Source: Halichoerus grypus
Taxonomy: Eukaryota > Chordata > Mammalia > Carnivora > Phocidae
Direction of reading: 5' to 3'
DNA: 64,000 bases
Assembly (NCBI RefSeq): GCF_964656455.1
Contig: NC_135713.1
Span: 193,372,187 to 193,436,186 of the forward strand
Shown in pieces: positions 40,701-52,893 of the stretch. Below the pieces are notes generated by a model, which searched no databases, was not told where the DNA came from, and worked only from the letters and a program-made list of their open reading frames with translations. The number at the start of each line of letters is the position of its first letter. Position 1 is the stretch's first letter. The position numbers were made by a program, and so were the translations under genes.

Positions 40701-43700
40701 AAATGGTCCCTTTTCTATTTGTAGAATTGCAGCACTTCTTTTCTTAGATCCCTGGTTGAGTTCACAGGTATTCAGAATGATTTGATAGCTATCTTGCTGA
40801 ATTCCTGGGACCAGACAAAACTAAGGTCTCCTACTCCTCTGCCATCTTGGACTCTTCTCTCTGAGTGTTTAAATCATATTTAGTGTAATCTTTTATACAT
40901 TCAGATCTAGGTATACCATATTATTATTTGTTTCTATTTTTTCCTGCTTTCAACCATTTTCTGCCTTCTTTTTTTGGAACATTTTTAGTATGCTTGTAAA
41001 TTTATTTTAAATGTATTTTCACTATATTTCTGCATGTTTCTGGTGGTTGTTCTAAGGATTACCCTATACATACTTAATCTTTTACAGAATACTTACATAA
41101 ATATTTTACCAATTCAAGTGGAATATAGAAGTTTTACCATTATATAGCTCTTTTTATCCTCCCTCTTTTATGCTGTGGTTTTCTTATGTATTACCATAAC
41201 ACACATCGAAAACATCAGACAATGTTTGTAAGTTTTGCTTTCAATGATCAAACATCTTTTAAACTTCCGAGAGGAGAATAATAGCTTGTTACATTTAACC
41301 TAGTCTTAACTATTCTATATTTCTCTTCCTTCATTCTTGACTGCCCAGATGTCTTTTGGGTATCATTTCCATTCTGCATGAATAACTTCTTTTAAATTTT
41401 GAAAAGAGCAAATCTACTAAAAATGAATTAGCTTAGTTTTTCTTCATTTGAGAATATCTTTATTCTCTTTAATTACTGAAGGATATTGTCATTGGATATA
41501 GGACTCTGGGTTGACAGCTTTTTCTTTTAGCATTTTTTTTTTTTTTAATTTATTTTTGGGGCGCCTGGGTGGCTCAGTCGTTAAGCGTCTGCCTTCGGCT
41601 CAGGTCATGATCCCGGGGTCCTGGGATCGAGCCCCGCATCGGGCTCCCTGCTCCGCGGGAAGCCTGCTTCTCCCTCTCTCACTCCCCCTGCTGGTGTTCC
41701 CTCTCTCGCTGTGTCTCTCTCTGTCAAAAAAATAAATAAAATCTTTAAAAAAAAAAAAATTTTATTTTTAAGCAATTTCTACACCCAATGTGAGGCTTGA
41801 ACACACAACCCTGAGATCAAGAGTCCCACACTCCACTGAGTCAGGCAGATGCTCCTCTTTTAGCACTTTAAAAATGTTATTTCTTTTACTTCTGTATTCC
41901 ACAATTTCTGATGAGAAATCTGATATTATTCAAATCATAAAATGGGTTTTTTTCTCTAGTTGCTTTCAAGATATTTGTCTTTAGTTTTTGGCAGTTTGAT
42001 TATGATTTGTTTGGTAGTAGATTTTTTGAGTTTATCCCTGTTGAGATTCACTGAGCTTCTTGAATCTTTCTTTTGCCAAATTTGAAGGTTTTTTTGCCAC
42101 TATAATTTCAAATATTCACTTTTTCTGCTGTCTTTCTGAGACTCCACTGACACAAATATCAGACCTCTTTCATATTGCCCCACAGGTGTTTGAGACTCTG
42201 TTCATTCTTATTTTCCTCTGCTTGTTCAGATAATTTCTATTGATCTATCTTCAAATTCATGAACTCTTCCTCTGACAATTCCATTCTGCTATTGAGCCTA
42301 TCTGATGAGTTTTTTCTTTTTTGCTTTGGTTATTACATTTTTGAGCTTGAAAATTACAATTTGGTTCTTCTTTATGTCTTTTATGTTGTTTTCTGAGACT
42401 TTCTATCTTTCTATTACTTTCAAAAATGTTTTTTTCTTTGTGTGTTGGAGCATTTTTATAATAGTTGCTTTGAAGTCTTTATCAGATAGTTCCAACATCT
42501 TTGTCATCTTGGTTGTGTCAGCGTCTATTGGTTGTCTTTTCCAAAGCAGATTGAGATTTTCTTGGTTCTTCATATGTGAAGTGATTTTGAATTAATATCA
42601 TGGACATTTTGAATATTAAGTTATGAGACTGTGGATCTTAAATCCTTTGGAAAATGTTTAAATTTTGTTTTTTGCAGGAATTTGCCTTGGTTTGGTTCAG
42701 GCTACAAGTTTCAATCAATTTTCTGTGTTTTATAGTTTCAATGTCAATTTGTTTTTCACAGCCTTTGCAGTACTATTCAGAGATATGGGACATCCAGTGG
42801 CCAATCTGGTGGTTTATCTTAGAGTTCAGTTCTCAGAATTTATGGTGTACTGTTTAGGGTCAAATCCATGTAGCTCAGGGTGAACCCAGGAGTTCATAAA
42901 CAATGTTATGAAGTTATTTTCCTGAGCTCTCCCTCTTCACAATTTACTTGGTGCTTTATAATCTCCTAGAGCTCCTTTAATTAGTGTTGGATTTGGTTCT
43001 GATGCAGTTGAATTACTTGGAATCAGTTGGGTCCTTTTGAAGCTTGCTTTTTAAGCTTTTTAATGATGATCTCAGAGCAGCTTTTATACTAATTTAGCTC
43101 TACTACTAAGGCAGCATTCTTCAGATGAGTCTACTGAATCCCCCATGTATTATGAGATCTTTTTGCTCTGGCTGATGGAATCACAAATCATTCTCAATTC
43201 TCAGTGAGCTACAGGAATTGTTCTACCTACAATTTTCTGGTAATTCTTTCCTTGTCGTTGGGTAGTAATCCTCTCATGTATGTGCAGATTAATACTCAGC
43301 CAAAGAGTTAATGCTAATCTCCAGAACTCAGCAGTTCTCTCTTCTTTGGCACTCTACTCCCATATTCTAGATTCTTTGGCCTTCCTCTTAATCTCTTTCC
43401 TCTACTCATTCAGACCATCAAGCTCTGTTCAGGTTTTACTTTCCTATGCTGTGGCATGGAAACTACATCCAGACAGTAAGCTGGTGCAGTTGTAAGGTTT
43501 CCAGCTGGATTGTTTACCTTCTTTAGAGGATTACTTAGTCCTGTGCTGCCTATTGTCCAATGCCTGAAAACTGTTTTTTCCCCCCCACATAAATTGTCCA
43601 ATTTTTTAGTTATTTAAGGCTTGAGGGTAAAGTTGGTCCCTATTGCAATGTCTTAGCCCAAAGCAGAAGTGTCAAAGATTTTATTTTTTTACCCATTCAC

Positions 43701-46700
43701 TAGCCTATTTTTTTTTGATAGAACCTAGAGATCCATGTCACCATCTTTAAAGATTTCCAAACTTTTTACACCTAAAACTAATACAATGTTATATGGCAAC
43801 ATAAAAGAAATGAATTAATTTCAAAAAAGATTTCCAGACATTTAAAATCCAAATATTTTCCTTTGCTTGTTCATTTTAACACACGCTAAACTAAGAAACT
43901 TTCTGTTTTTTCTAAGTGAAATGACTTCATAGTCAAGATTATACTGCTGCTCTGTTGAAGTTTCTTGGTTTTCTTTGACTTATTTGATGAGCTCATGGAG
44001 TTGTTTTGAGGATCAAGTAGTATAACATTTGAAATACTTTAAAATGTGTTATTTAAATGTAACATACTATTCTGAGCCATCAGGTGGACTTTACAAATGA
44101 AGCCCTAGTGGACATTGTATTAATATTTTTCTAAAGGTATTATTTATATAAAAAGTTATTCCCCCCACACACAAGTACTGAGAATCTTTAGGAGAGTAAA
44201 TATTTGTATTTTGATTTTATAAATAAAAATTTCCCCACTACAACTTCCTTTTAGTTTGGTATGCTCATAATTAAGGGATTTGTAACTGTATTGACATATC
44301 AGCCTGTTATCTTTCAAAATTGGCAAAGAGTGGGGAATGAGAACTATGTGCTTTAGGAGGCTATCACTTTTGATTCAGTGTAACTTTGAATAGCTCTGGA
44401 TGGAAGAATTTAAATATATTAAACCAGAATATTATATTTAACCTAGTTAATAGTTCAATCTTTTGGTTACCACCTCTGTAATTTTTTTAACATAGTAACT
44501 TTATGTATTTAAGCAACTGATAATTTCTTGAATAGCTTTCATGAGGACTTAGTTTTTTTTTTTAAAAGAACAATTTCAAATTGTACAGGTAAATGAAATA
44601 ATTAAATATGTTTCTCTTGCTTAGCAATTATGGAATGGTCAGGCTTGGATGAATCTCCTTCTAACAGAAAGTTATCAAATATATCAGAATGCTATCTACA
44701 ATATAGGAAGAAAAGCACTTTATCTTCCAGACTGTTTGAACCATCATTATTCCCAAAGTTAAATAGAAAAAACCTCCAACATCATAAAATTATGGAGGAC
44801 AATGATTACCTTGAATTTAAAAGACCAAAAAATCCTTCGCAAATAAAAAAATTCCTAAATGGGGTTGATAGCAGTAATATAGGATTCCAGGAACCATATT
44901 CAAAGGATGGCATAAACTTTAAGAAATATTCAGAGAAGATTGAAATTCATGACTCAAAGTCTATACCACATAACTTGAAGAGTATTACAAGCCTCAAAAA
45001 GTCTCTGGATAAAAGTGATACTTTTAGTATCCCCAAACTTCAGAAGCCAACTGTGAGAAGACATTCCAGCCCCCTAAAACAGGTTTCATTAAAGGAAAAA
45101 GCTACAACGAATGCTCTGGGTCAGTATCATATACGTAAGTCAAAATCTAGGTCCTTGAGTTCTTGAGTTATCACCAAAACAAGCTGAATTAATCAGTTAA
45201 TAGGTAGTTGTATGCATTTCAATTGTCAGTACTTTTGAGTAACTGCCACTTCTGGTCTATAGGCCAATGCATATAACACTGTGGTTTTGATCGTTGTGCC
45301 TTTCCAGATGCTCCCTTTTTCAGATGCCTAACTTTGACTAAGAAGCTTATTTGTGATTAACTGGACTCACTCAAGTTCCCTAGAAAATAGAGGGCCTGTT
45401 TTCTTTTGGAAATAGTTATTTTATAATTTATTTAACAAAGTATGTACGAAATCTATGTGAAATTTTTGCTCAGGTTCCATAATTTAAATATATGATATCC
45501 ATATCCAGTATAATATGATAATACTTCAGATATTATCTCTTAGGGATGTGGGAACATCAAGAGAAAATTAATATTAAACATCTCAGCCGCCCAGGGCTTT
45601 ATGGACTTCCTCAAAGATGAGCAAGGTTTCCCAACCAATATATGTTTTATTCCTTCTGTGGTACCTCTATCACAGAAATACTGTGTATGGAACTCCTTCC
45701 TGTAGTCCTTAGCTGAAGTTACTTAGGTTATGTTTATTTTTTTTAAAGAAACATAGTGATCTTTTTATTGCATTTCATATTACATGTAATTGCTAAAATG
45801 AGTGCTTAGTGATATTAGTGATTCTTATACAGTAATACATGTTTTCAATAACTCAGTTGAAAAGGGAGTGTGCTCTATTAAGGAGGCACAATGATAATTT
45901 ATTTTGATTCCTTTACCAATGCACTACTATTACTCTGTGCCCCATTCCTATTTCTGAGTTCTTTATATTCCAGGAAGAATTAAAACCCTGCTAAAAGAAT
46001 AATGGAGTAGTAGGCATTTAGCCATTGAGTAGAAGAAGACTGTGGAAGAAAGTGGTTATCTATCTTCCTGGTGTCACTAAAATCAAATCACCTACCATTG
46101 CCATACTTAATGTTCTGTGCATAGAGAAGTGTGAAATAGTTTATCTGATAACTTCTCAAAATAAATTGATGGTAATTTAGCATCTATGAAATGTGACTGT
46201 CACTTGATTTACATTTTAAAAACATTTTTAACTTTTCATTCAAAATCATTAAATAATTTTAAAATCATAATAATTACACAAAAGTAAAGACATTCCTATT
46301 TACTCCTCATCTAGTTTTCCCATGTGTTAAGATCTTGTATAACCACAGTAAATGCACTAAACAAGGAAATTAACACTGATACAATATTATTTACTATTCT
46401 GAAGACCTTATTTGATTTTTTTCATTTGTTCCATAAATGTTCTTTGTCTGGTTCAAGGTCTCATCCAGGATCACACATTACATTTAGTTGTCATGTGTCC
46501 TTAGTCTCCTCCAATCTGGGATGGTTTCATGACTGTGACACTTTTGAAGAGTATTGACTAGTTATTTTGTATAATGTCCCTCATTTGAAGTTTTCCTTGT
46601 ATTTCTTCATGAATAAGTTCAGGTTATGCATTTTTGGCTGGAATACCACCAAAATGATATTGTACCCATCCCAGTGCATGATATTAGGGGGCTTATCATG

Positions 46701-49700
46701 AGGCCATGTATATCTGCTTCTAAAATTTTATGATTTTGAAGTTTGTGAACTGAAAGCGTGGTGGACTAAAGTGATGATGGGAAGGGGAAGAACTCTCATT
46801 TTTTGCTTGGAATCCTAGAATTTGAACACATTGATGTTTTGATCTCTTGAACTCATTCATTATATTTTAATCAGAACCAAGCAGCATTGGCTGAGCCACT
46901 TGAACAAGTTGTTCCTCCAAACAAGTAGTTTATAAGTGTTTATAGAATTTTCAATATTGTTTTCCGTTTGAACTATAAAGGAAGTGTTTAGATACAATGT
47001 AAGATACAACAGAAATATGAAGAAAAAAGCAGTCCTATGAAATAATATTAAGTAGATAAAACTTGCTTTCTGACTACTAGATAAAGATTTTGGGTGCTGA
47101 TTGTTGCTTAAGACACATAAATTCTGTTGCCGAATAGTACTTTACATTTTGTATATTTAGAAAACATCCGTGAAGCTATCAGTAAACTCCAAGAAAATTA
47201 CATTGCTGCAGAAGAACTTAAGTCCATTTTGCCTTCAATAGGAATTACTTTATCAGACAAAGTGTTCAAGAAGATTGTGACAGACACTACTCAAAATGGT
47301 GAGACTAATAATGCCAAACTTCTTGAGAAAATAGATACTTTTATGGGATAGTTTTAAATGATGGAATAAGTTCTCTCAACTAGGAATGGAGCAGAATGGG
47401 CTAAAGAAGATTCTAAAAGAACAGATATAAAAATGGAAAGTAGTATATAAAAAAAAAGTTCCTGGGAAGTCTTACCTAATGGATTGGTTTGGAGAAGCTA
47501 AGCCTTTTGTATCTCAATTGTTTATGTAAGACTCCATGACTATCCCTAGCTATGTCTGCTAGTATGGCACAGGTACTGGGGAAGTCTGATCCAGTTGTAG
47601 GGAGGTTCAGGCAGTAAGACCACAATATCCAAGGGGTACAAAAATCTCTAAGCAAATAGCTTAAGGATCCAAGAAGAAATAATTGGAGATTCCAAAATGG
47701 AGAAGGAGTGCTACAGCTAGGAATTTAGGGCTAGTGCTACTTAAACAAGTAGGCAGGCAGTTAGCATCTAGATGATGTTAAATGGCACATCCCAGTCACC
47801 AGCCTAAATTCAATGCAGAGTTTAAGTTTCCAGGAAGGGTTGTTGTATTAGAGAAGTTGTTTTATCATTAAGAGCTGTCCATAGCAGTTCAGTTGAGGAG
47901 AAGGCAGAGGCAACATTTTGGGGAAAGAATGACTTGGGAATATGTTAGAAATGAATTCTTAGAACCTGAGCAAAATTTCCTAGCTAAGGCAAAGAGAAAG
48001 AAGATTTGATTAAAAAAAATATCTAAGGAATAGGTGCTACTAAAATTATTGAGCTCTTTATGTTGCTTATCAGGATTGGTATAAGCACTATGAAGGGTTT
48101 GTACCTAAAAATAGATAATTATTTGGATTAGCTGGGTATTAGGGGTAGAGATGGGGACACTTGGGTATGTAAGGACTGGTTAGTATTGTCAAGGTATCTT
48201 AATGGATAGCATATTGACTGGGTTTTCATGATGGTATGAAATAGACTCAAATTTCTCATGGTCCATCTATATGGGCACTTTTCCTTTTTCCTATATCTAT
48301 CAAGAACTAAGTACCTAATCCAGTCCATTGCACTTTATAGTAGATATTTAAAAATTGTTGAGTAATTGTTGAAATGAAATGAACTGACCTAATTTAGAAA
48401 GACTCATCTAGGGAAACAAGATATGACGACTCAATAGGATGATGATGAAGTGAAGGAGAATTCTTTCATAGTTGTATTAAAATATGAAGTTACCTTTTAT
48501 GCAAAAACACAACAGAGTGCTTAATCCAACTCTTTATTTTACAGAAAGTGGAATGGTGAACTTAGATGACTTTATGAATGCTCTCACCATAGACCAAAGT
48601 CTTCCTGAATATGATGGTAGGTGGGAAGTTTATTTTAAAATGATTTGGAGGAAAGAAGCAGTTAGGTTGAAAAGAGTTAGGTTCAACTGAACTGAGTTTG
48701 CTTTTCAGATAGAGACTTAATAGTCCTGAAATCCTCAGGCAAGCCATTTGCCAGTTTTTTAAAGACTTGTTCTATCAAGGTAATAATAGCTAACTTGCTT
48801 ACTTCACAGAGTTGTTAAGTGGATTTTAAAAACTGTACTATATAAATGTACAGTAATAGTAAGGTAATGAGGAGATGAAATAGGTACTTAGCTCCATTCT
48901 TAGCAATTGATGGTTGATTTGATTTTTAATTTTTTAAAAGATTTTATTTATTTGTGAGAGAGAGAGAGACAGAGAGAGGGACAGCACAAGCAGGGGGAGC
49001 GACAGGCAAAGGGAGAAGTAGGCTCCCCACTGAGCAAGTAACCCAATGCAGGGCTCCATCCCAAGACCCTGGGATCATGACCCGAGCCAAAGGCAGACGT
49101 TTAACCAACTGAGTCACCCAGGTGTCCCTGATTTTTAATTTTTTATAAGGAACTTGTTTGAATGAAATACTGGTTTGGTTTGCCTTTGTTTTAGAGCATT
49201 TCTAAAAGCAGTTCTATTGACATACAATTTACATACATAAATTTCACCCATCCAATTTTTATGAAATTCAGAGTCCTACAACCGTTACCACAAACCAGTT
49301 TTCAAAATTTTTGCTTGCAATGATTTTATTTTTTATACAAATAATTAAATATTTTTCAGCAAGATTAAAAGAAATGGAAGATAATAAGGCTTGCTGTTTT
49401 TATTTCCTTTTATTTATTCATATGCTAAAGAAGAAAGATAAGCTTTTTGTCTCTTCCCAAAAGATTTCTCAGATAAGGAAAAATTAATCCAAAGGAAAAG
49501 ATTTTCTCTTATACTTAGATAAAAAGTCTCATGTTAAAAGCTACATTATCATTTGTCGTTTCTGATGAATGTAAGTGCTTAAGTGTCTGGATTTCTTGAA
49601 GACACTATTAGCAAATCAATTTCTTGAATGCTTCACCGTGCAATCATTTTTTCACCAACTCAGTCATTGTTTCATTGCTGTTTTTTGAAGTAATGTCTTG

Positions 49701-51281
49701 GTCACTAACTACCCTCCCCCCCGCCCCACCCTTTCCCCATTATACTATTTTTGTTTTTATTTTTAATTTGTTTTAAAGATTTTATTTATTTTTTGACAGA
49801 GAGAGACAGTGAGAGAGGGAACACAAGCAGGGGGAGTGGGAGAGGGAGAAGCAGGCTTCCTGCGGAGCAGGGAGCCCAATGAGGGGCTCAATCCCAGGAC
49901 CCTGGGATCATGACCTGAGCCAAAGGCAGGTGCTTAATGACTGAGCCACCCAGTCGTCCCCCATTATACTATTTTTAAATTTTATTTTTAATTGTATTTA
50001 ACACATAACAAAATTTACCATCTTAACCATTTGTAAGTGTATAATTCAATAATGTTAGGGTTAAATATATTCACACTGTTGTACCACCAATCTCCAGAAC
50101 TTTTTCACCTTGCAAAACTGAAACTCTGTACCCATTAAACAACAACTACCCATCCCTACCCCTCCAGTTTCTGGCAGCCATCATTCTACTTTCTGTTTCT
50201 GTGAATTTGCCCACTCCAGATGTTTGAGTGGAATCATACAGTATTTGTCTTTTTGTGAATGGCTTATTTCACTTATCATAATACGCTCAAGATTCATCTG
50301 TGTTGTAGTGTATGTCAGAATTTCCTTCCCTTTTATTCTAACTAATATTCTATTGCATGTGTATACCATATTTAGTTTGTCCTTTCATTCATTAATAGAC
50401 AGTTGTGTTACTTCTACCTCTTGGCAGTTGTGCCTAGTGCTGCTGTGAATGTGGGTGTGCAAATACCTCTTTTGAATTCCTGCATTCAATTCTTTGGAAA
50501 TTGGACCAGAAGTGGACACAATCCAGTTTTATAACATTTCCATCATTCCTAAAATTCTCTCGTGCCCATTTGCAGTTAAATCTCTACCTACATCCCCAGA
50601 CAACCACTTATCTACTTTTTTTTTTTTTTAAGATTTTATTTATTTATTTGAGAGAGAACAAGCATGAGCGGGGTGGGAGTGGGGAGGGGCAAAGGGAGCG
50701 GGAGAAGCAGACTCCCTGCTGAGTAGGAAGCCCCACCAGTGGGGCGGGAGGGGGGTGCGTGGGCTCCATCCCAGGACCCTGAGATCATGTTGGAAGCCGA
50801 AGGCAGATGCTTAACCGACTGAGCCACCTAGGCACCCCACTTATCTACTTTCTATCTCTATAAATTTGCTTCTTTTTTTACATTTAATATAAACAAAATC
50901 ATATAACATGTGGTCTTTTGTGCCTGACTTCCTTCACTTTTTTCACTTTCATTAGCCATTCATAGGTCTACTGGCAACAAATTCTTTAGTTTTCCTTCAT
51001 CTGAGAACATCTTGATTTCCTCTTTACGCCTGAATATTTTTTTCTGAGTATGGGATCTTACGTTGACAGTACTTTCCTTTCAGTACTTGAAAAATATTGT
51101 GCAAATTTATTCCAGCTTCAACTGTTTCTGATATAAATCCTGTCATTCAGATTGGTTTTCTTTCCCTACAGTGTTTTTCCTTGGATGCTTTCAAGGTTTT
51201 TTCCCTTGTCTTTAGTTTTTAGAAGTTTAATTATGATGTTTCTTGACATGGATTTCTTGGGATTTATCCTGTTTGAGGTTC

Positions 51282-51312
<31 letters not shown>

Positions 51313-52847
51313 GATCTATAGGCTAGTGTTTCTTGCTAAAAATTTGGGAAATGTTCAGGCATTATTTCTTTGAGTACCTTTTTAACCGTGGTCTCTTTCT
51401 CTTCTTCTGGGACACAAATGTTAGATTTTTTTTTTAAGGGTTTTTTTTTTCTTTTTTTTTTGAGAGACAGCGAGCTAGCGAGTGGGAGCATGGGCAGAGG
51501 GTTGGGGCAGAGGTAGAGGGATAAGCAGACTCCTAGCTGAGCAGGGAGCCCGACGACAATGTGGGACTTGATCCCAGGACCCTGAGATCATGACCTGAGC
51601 TGAAGTCACATGCTTAACTGACTGAGCCACCCAGGTGCCCCATTAGATTGTTTTTTTATTCCTATAGGTCCCTGAAATGGTTCATTTTTTTGGTTAATTT
51701 TCTCAGTGTTGTTCATTGGGTGATTTCCATTGCTGTCTTTCCGTTCATTGATTCTTTCCTTTCTTTCCTCCCTTCAGCTCTTGAGTTGATCCACTGAGCT
51801 TTTTATTTTAGTTACTGTATTTTTTAGTTATGAAACTTCCATTTGGACTTTGTGTGTTGGTGTCTGTGCAATAGACAAAGCACACTGCTTTCTCAGTCTT
51901 CACATACTGGCCTTGTACAGGAGAAGACCCTCACCAGTCAGTCCAGCCATATATTCTCTGGGCTTCTATGGACTTTTTCCTTCTCCAGGCTCCAGGACTG
52001 ACAAGACACATGCTGGTTCTTGAAAAGCTGTGGTGCTGGATGCATGGATAATCTCTTTCCCTTTCCAGGGGGAAACTAAGAGCTGGGATTTTTAATCTAC
52101 TCTGCTCAGCAGAGGGGAGGATCACTGGCATCTACCAGCCCAAGCCATCACCTTTATTTTATCTAAACAACTAGGCTGTGCTAGAATCATCAGAGCTCCA
52201 AGACTGGCAAGACAAGAGCAAGTCTTCTGGGGAGACCTTTTGGAAAAGTTGGACTGGTGGATGTGTGAACCAATGGCTCCTTTTCCTTGGGTGAAGCTGG
52301 GAGCTCTTCTGGATCATATGGTGCTGCACTGGGGGGCAGGGTCTCCAGCTTTTGTGGGAGGTTTTCCCAAATCTTCCTACCAGCTTCAATGCATCTGGTT
52401 TTGCCTTCTCCTAGGGTGTAAGAGCCTTTCAGTTAGTTTCTGGTTTCTCACAAAGGGAATTTATTTTTGAATTTCTGCTGAATCAGTGTGTTTGTGGGAA
52501 GAAGGGTCCAAGACTTCCTACTCAACCATCTTGCTGATGTCACTCATCAGCTGTTTACTTTTAAATGAGAATTTCTTTCACCTAAAAATTCCTTTCATGA
52601 GATAGGAACGTGTATCTTGTTGTACATATTTATATATAAGAATCATCTTTTTAAGAATCATCTAATTCAGACATCATTTTGATGATCATTTCTTTGTTTA
52701 GCAATCCATAATGATTTCCAGCGACTGCCTAAAGTTGATTAACTCCTGATAATGGCTTTAATGCCCTCCACTGCCCAACTTCCTCACTTTACCTATCCTA
52801 ATCTTCTATTAGAGGAAGTCTATTTGAGTTTAAGTTGTTCCAAAGTT

Positions 52848-52893
<46 letters not shown>

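Larger units (their letters stand above)
34061..40862 (-). mobile_element. Full-length (6.8-kb) antisense L1 with perfect target duplication; frames broken
   Basis: The 5' end is at the right (reverse strand begins gaagagtccaagatggcaga near 40857). Then come a 5' UTR to about 39101, an ORF1-like frame starting at 39100, ORF2 starting at 38142 and running left in pieces, and the 3' UTR and poly(A) (as T) near 34061-34080. Perfect 15-bp target duplication gagtgtttaaatcat at 34046-34060 and 40863-40877. Inserted in an older L1 of the same orientation. Confidence 0.95.
33225..43620 (-). repeat. Old antisense L1, split by a younger full-length L1
   Basis: Left part 33225-34060 is ORF2-region sequence (tctccaaatataattgtgga, tttaaatcat at the break). 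The right part, from 40878, continues with accatattattatttgtttc, the spacer/ORF1 side and, at 42540-42650, upstream sequence (ttttgaattaatatcatgga). No intact frames. The two halves read through once 34061-40877 is removed. Confidence 0.82.
30170..44624 (+). other. Intron G-H of EFCAB13, 14.5 kb, largely L1
   Basis: The largest intron. It contains three Can-SINEs and a MER20 in its first 3.8 kb. Then comes an old antisense L1 (about 33225-34045 and 40878-43620) that carries the 6.8-kb full-length L1. Bases 30170-31090, 31340-31930, 32600-33220 and 43830-44620 show no clear feature beyond a MIR-like stretch at 43980-44090 and a small L1 3' scrap at 43765-43830. No coding exon is expected here, because exons G and H join directly in frame as in the human protein. 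Confidence 0.75.

Noticed and set aside
30170..44624. Search for a missed exon in the 14.5-kb intron
   Set aside because: Exons G and H join in frame exactly as in the human protein, and the interval is mostly L1 and SINE; nothing with EF-hand character was found.
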